Below are positions 60,599 through 64,000 of a stretch of DNA of 64,000 nucleotides, piece by piece. Within the stretch, counting starts at the first letter, position 1. Each line of letters starts with the position of its first letter. Below the pieces are notes generated by a model, which saw only the letters and a list, made by a program, of their open reading frames with translations, was not told the DNA's origin and made no database searches. The position numbers were made by a program, and so were the translations under genes. Source of the stretch: Hwanghaeella sp964350445. Its GTDB lineage: Bacteria > Pseudomonadota > Alphaproteobacteria > UBA8366 > Aestuariispiraceae. Location: NCBI GenBank assembly GCA_964350445.1, contig CAYGKA010000006.1, positions 67,370-131,369 of the forward strand, given 5' to 3'.

Positions 60599-63253
60599 TT
60601 ATTCCTCTTTCTTCTTTTTCTTCAGGATGACCCGCGTGAGGTCGATCTGCGGTTTGACCTTTCCGGCTTCGGGATCGATCACCCCAGGGCCTTTCTCATA
60701 GACCCAGCAGGAGGGGAAAATCTCCATCAACCCGGCCTGCTGCAATTCCGCATCGCGCTGATCACGGATGGAAGAAGCGAGGTCGTATTTCTCCTCGTTC
60801 TCGGCCGCCTGCGCCTGCCCCTCGTAACGGGCATAAATTTCCGAATGCTTTTCCGCCTGCAAGGCCTGCATCCCGCATTCCTCCGACTCTGAAGCGGACA
60901 ATTCGTACCCACTCAACGGCGCATAGGTCAGCGTGCAATCTGCCCAGGGGCGCGCGTTACGGAAGCAATCAGATATCGCGGCACTGCGCTCCAAGACACT
61001 CGGTGTCTGCGGATAGGACTGCGTGTCGAAAGGGGCGAAGCCGAAATGCGTTCCGGTCTCTGGATCGAATGCCAGATCGGCCAGCATGGATTCGGCGAAG
61101 CCGCCCCAACTGTCATTGTTGCGCGCAATGCCGTACTCCGCCTCGATCAGCATGCGCAGCACATTCGTCATATTCGGGCCTTCCTGCGTCGGCGCGCCGA
61201 AGAGGATGGCCAATGTTGCGCGTGGATCAAATCCGCGCGCGTCCAGGGCCTTCTTCGCCAGGATGATATCCGTATCGCGCGGCGGCCCACCATTGAAGAG
61301 CGTCCGCAAGTACCCGGCCTCGTCCGCCAGACGCGAAGGGCCACGATCGTTCTGCGCCGCTACGATTTGATCCAGCGTGGCCAGGCCGGCGGTCAACCGC
61401 GCCTGGGCGTCGTCCCCTTGAGTGTTCACCACACTGCCCAGCATGGACAGAGCCCTTTCGTATTCGGCGGCGAGCATGTTGCTGCTGTCGGCTTGTTCAT
61501 ACGGACCGAGTAGCCGTGCGAGAAGATCGCCGCGCTGTACGGTGATGCTGCCGTCGCCATTGCTTTCGACCCAGTCCGACCCTTCCCAAATTCCGAAGGT
61601 GATCTGCGGCATCAGGACAGCGCTGCCGACCGGCGACATCAATCCGAATTCACGGGAGGCGGCGATAACGATCTTAGCGTATTCCATCAGCACCAACTGA
61701 CCGGTCTCGCCATAGATGTCGTTGTCCGCATACTGTTTGTAGTAATACGCCGCGTTGAGGCTCGCGATCCTGAACAGGTCGGCGTGCCCCTCGGGGCGAT
61801 GTTTGAAAACAATCTCTTCCAACCGGGCGAGTAACACGCCGGCGGTATCGTAGTTTCGGTTCCGCATCGCGGTCTCGAAGGCAAGGTTGAGCATTCCTGC
61901 CAGCACGGAATCAGGAAGGGGCGAACCTGCCTCAAGCCGCTCCAGAAACCGTCTCTCAATCTCAGCAGTGGCGCCATGCAACCCGAATTCCGCATGGGAG
62001 AGCGCACTAACCAGGCGCCCCCGCTGCATCGGGGAAAGATCACTTGCCGAAGACAAGGGTGCCAGAACGCCCAACGCCGATTGGTAGCGGCGCTCCGCTA
62101 TCATTCTTTCCGCCGTGTTGAGTTGGCTTTCAGCACCCCCGCCGGCCATCGGGAACGGGTCATCCGGATCGGTTCCGCCGCCGGCCGCGGCATAGTTGGA
62201 AAGCAGCGCACCGCGTATAGCGAAATTCTGCAACGGGTCGGCATCGATGGACCTGAGGCCTTCCAGGAAGGCGGCCTTCGCGGCGGCTGAGTCCTGGTCG
62301 GCTAGGGCTATCCGCCCGGCGAGCCGATGCATTTGCGCCAGCATCTCCAAGCTCGATTGCAGGGGATACAGCGTGGAGACGATCTCGCCCGCCTTGTTCG
62401 TCTGGCCCACGTTGAGATAGGCATCGGCTGCGGCCAGACGAACGCCAGCGGCCTCTCCACTGTGCGGCGGGGTCTTTCTTTCCTTTTCTGACAGGGCTTC
62501 GTCAAAATGGCCGGCTGCCTTCTCCATATCGCCCGACAGGTAGGCGATCTGACCGGCGACAGAGGCCAAGGCACGGGTGGATGCGGGCGACAGGCTGCCC
62601 TCGTTGTAAGCCCGATCCACTTGCTGGCGCGCCTGCGACATCCGGCCATTCATGGCGGAACTCATCGCACTGTGCCGAATCGCGGCAATCCGCTTTTCTG
62701 AGTTGTCACCTTCCAGCTTTTGGTAATCGCGCGCCGCTTCCGCGAAAAGCCAGGGAGCTCCGTCAAGGTTGCCGTTCTCCAAGGCGATTTCCCCCTGCCG
62801 AAATGCGGCGCGGGCGGTAATGCCCTGCATGTCTGGCGGCAGATAATTCCGCAGAAACTGCCCTGACAACGCCACGCCCAGCATCTCCTCCGCCTCAGGC
62901 TGGCGGCCGAGCTGATACAACGCGAAGAAACGTTCGAATTCGAATTTCTGAATGGAATCCGTGTCCGGATAACCGGTCGTGCCAAGCATCGCGATCGTCC
63001 GCTCGGCCAGATAGAGCCGCTCGGTGGGCGCGCGGGCCTCATGCAGCGCGCGGATCAATTCCCAGCTGCGCTCCAGGTAGGGGCGATAGGTGTCATAATA
63101 ATTCTGTTCCGTGACAGTCGCCATGCCCGCGACGTGCTGCTCGAGGGACTGCGCAAGATTGCTGTCGAGTGCTTTGGAAATCCCCGGAGCAAGGCAGATG
63201 GTCAGCAAAATAACGGTGAACATGCCTTTCAGGCGCGGGAGGCAAAGCAACAT
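60599..63253 (-). CDS. Large exported TPR-like repeat protein of unknown function
   Basis: 884 residues from the ATG at 63253 (AAAGGTAGG upstream). A Sec signal (about 8-28, ending ISKA-LD) is followed by mostly alpha-helical, TPR-like sequence to about residue 500, for example RIAAIRHSAMSSAMNGRMSQ, YLSGDMEKAAGHFDEALSEK and AAADAYLNVGQTNKAGEIVS. The C-terminal ~350 residues show no domain I recognise and end in a Lys-rich tail. I see no CHAT protease motif. It is two bases from the caspase gene and divergent from a second caspase, so it probably acts as a scaffold or substrate adaptor. Confidence 0.72.
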   Translation of the reverse strand: MLLCLPRLKGMFTVILLTICLAPGISKALDSNLAQSLEQHVAGMATVTEQNYYDTYRPYLERSWELIRALHEARAPTERLYLAERTIAMLGTTGYPDTDSIQKFEFERFFALYQLGRQPEAEEMLGVALSGQFLRNYLPPDMQGITARAAFRQGEIALENGNLDGAPWLFAEAARDYQKLEGDNSEKRIAAIRHSAMSSAMNGRMSQARQQVDRAYNEGSLSPASTRALASVAGQIAYLSGDMEKAAGHFDEALSEKERKTPPHSGEAAGVRLAAADAYLNVGQTNKAGEIVSTLYPLQSSLEMLAQMHRLAGRIALADQDSAAAKAAFLEGLRSIDADPLQNFAIRGALLSNYAAAGGGTDPDDPFPMAGGGAESQLNTAERMIAERRYQSALGVLAPLSSASDLSPMQRGRLVSALSHAEFGLHGATAEIERRFLERLEAGSPLPDSVLAGMLNLAFETAMRNRNYDTAGVLLARLEEIVFKHRPEGHADLFRIASLNAAYYYKQYADNDIYGETGQLVLMEYAKIVIAASREFGLMSPVGSAVLMPQITFGIWEGSDWVESNGDGSITVQRGDLLARLLGPYEQADSSNMLAAEYERALSMLGSVVNTQGDDAQARLTAGLATLDQIVAAQNDRGPSRLADEAGYLRTLFNGGPPRDTDIILAKKALDARGFDPRATLAILFGAPTQEGPNMTNVLRMLIEAEYGIARNNDSWGGFAESMLADLAFDPETGTHFGFAPFDTQSYPQTPSVLERSAAISDCFRNARPWADCTLTYAPLSGYELSASESEECGMQALQAEKHSEIYARYEGQAQAAENEEKYDLASSIRDQRDAELQQAGLMEIFPSCWVYEKGPGVIDPEAGKVKPQIDLTRVILKKKKKEE

Positions 63254-63339
63254 TGGACCTACCTTTCTTAGCCACTGGATTGTGATAGTTTCGCAAGGTG
63301 AAGTCTAAGCACCACATATCATTAGACAAGTGCGTGACT

Positions 63340-64000
63340 ATGAAGGTCTTTTTCCGTCGTATTGCAGTACCTCACGGTAGCTTACGCACCGGGTCCATGA
63401 TATGCGCCATGCTGATGGCGTCCGCGTGTTTCGGTAGTCCGAATCCGGTCTCCGCAGCGGTCCATGCGCTGCTGGTCGGCGTAAACACCTATCCCGCCCT
63501 TGGACCCGATTTTGCCTTGCAGGGGCCTGGCAATGATGTCGCCGCCGCGCGGGACTTTCTGCGGTCACGGGGCATCGACCCCGGCAGGATCACCGTCCTC
63601 ACCGACGGCAACGATGAGGCATCCGACAACCCGACCCTGGCGGCCATCGAGGGCGCCCTCGACGCAATTCGCCAAAAGGTCGGTCCGGGCGATACCGTCT
63701 ATCTGCACTTCGCGGGTCATGGCAGTCAGCAGCTCGGCGCGGCCTTGGACGACGAGGCCGACGCCCTGGACGAAGTCTTCCTGCCAATGGATACGCAGCC
63801 GATGGACGAAACACGCGGCGTGTTTCCGAATGCGCTGACCGACGGTCTCCTGCGGCGGCACGTCACGCGGCTGCGCAATACCGGTGCCTTTGTCTGGCTG
63901 GTCTTCGATTCCTGCCATTCGGGCGGTATGGCCCGGGGCGCGGGTGGCGGCAGCGAAAGACGGCTCCGTGCCCTGGACCCGCGCGAATTGCGCAATCTGC
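63340..64000 (+). CDS. Caspase-family (type I metacaspase-like) protein, truncated by window end
   Basis: The first 220 codons are in the window. The start ATG at 63340 gives MKVFFRRIAV and a signal-like hydrophobic stretch MICAMLMASAC at 20-30, likely cleaved near VSA-AVHA. The peptidase C14 core follows: HALLVGVNTYPALG, NDVAAARDFLRSRG, catalytic His127 in LHFAGHGSQQLG and catalytic Cys192 in VFDSCHSGGMARG, with the acidic DDEADALDEVF loop of the S1/calcium region. This DSCHSGG type differs from the DACRNNP caspase encoded on the other strand. The 86-bp gap between the divergent starts must hold both promoters. Confidence 0.85.
   Translation, partial: MKVFFRRIAVPHGSLRTGSMICAMLMASACFGSPNPVSAAVHALLVGVNTYPALGPDFALQGPGNDVAAARDFLRSRGIDPGRITVLTDGNDEASDNPTLAAIEGALDAIRQKVGPGDTVYLHFAGHGSQQLGAALDDEADALDEVFLPMDTQPMDETRGVFPNALTDGLLRRHVTRLRNTGAFVWLVFDSCHSGGMARGAGGGSERRLRALDPRELRNL

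Noticed and set aside
1..64000. tRNA, rRNA, insertion sequences, prophage, restriction-modification or toxin-antitoxin genes
   Set aside because: I looked for characteristic sequences and products on both strands and found none; the lone XRE gene at 18973 has no evident toxin partner.

Overview
The window is GC-rich, densely coded DNA with no rRNA, tRNA, insertion sequence, phage or CRISPR array that I can see. Its content (two TRAP transporters, two Liv-type ABC transporters, two hydantoinase A/B pairs, CaiB/BaiF CoA-transferases, many SDRs, GntR/IclR/RpiR regulators, a DUF2478 protein and orthocaspases) suggests a metabolically versatile alphaproteobacterium, perhaps of the Rhodospirillales type. 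That placement is inference from gene content; no marker gene is present. Most of the window consists of catabolic gene clusters, each with its own regulator and uptake system.

Region 1 (1-8143, minus strand): a GntR/UTRA regulator heads an operon in which most genes are joined by 4-base ATGA/GTGA overlaps: aconitase-family large and small subunits (LeuC/LeuD-like), an isocitrate-lyase/PEP-mutase family lyase, hydantoinase B and A, an isochorismatase-family hydrolase with Gly in place of the usual catalytic Cys, and a truncated FAD enzyme. Region 2 (8345-13432, plus): a small unknown protein, a methyltransferase, a DctPQM TRAP transporter and a tautomerase-NTF2 fusion. Region 3 (13429-18864): two tandem DinB-family genes, a second TRAP transporter (minus) and a divergent FadR-type regulator. 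Region 4 (18973-22157): small poorly characterised genes (XRE, an 84-residue protein, a PAS-like protein, a GNAT-like protein, DUF2478). Region 5 (22159-33146): a metallo-hydrolase, a second HyuAB pair, then a complete Liv ABC transporter and a DapA-like aldolase/lyase.

Region 6 (33168-44041): a tightly packed CoA-thioester pathway on the minus strand: CoA ligase, acyl-CoA dehydrogenase, enoyl-CoA hydratase, SDR, 3-hydroxyacyl-CoA dehydrogenase, a BadI/MenB-like ring hydrolase, two CoA-transferases and a quinone-oxidoreductase-like enzyme, with a divergent IclR regulator and a clear operator. The set resembles the cyclohexanecarboxylate (Ali/Bad) route. Region 7 (44094-59060): a second large minus-strand cluster with a Liv ABC transporter that includes an extra ATPase lacking the ABC signature, two cupins, a Gfo/Idh/MocA enzyme, three SDRs (one without the catalytic triad), an SMP-30 lactonase, a GlcG/HbpS protein, a CoA ligase and an NTF2-like protein. 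It is led by a divergent RpiR regulator with three operators spaced exactly 26 bp apart. Region 8 (59118-64000): a caspase-family protein and a large exported repeat protein on the minus strand, divergent from a second, truncated caspase.

A recurring design feature is a GC-rich hairpin between the binding-protein gene and the permease genes of all four transporters, which probably lets the binding protein be made in excess. The least familiar objects are the two-caspase/repeat-protein locus, the signature-less ABC ATPase, the tautomerase-NTF2 fusion and the hydantoinase/aconitase/lyase operon.
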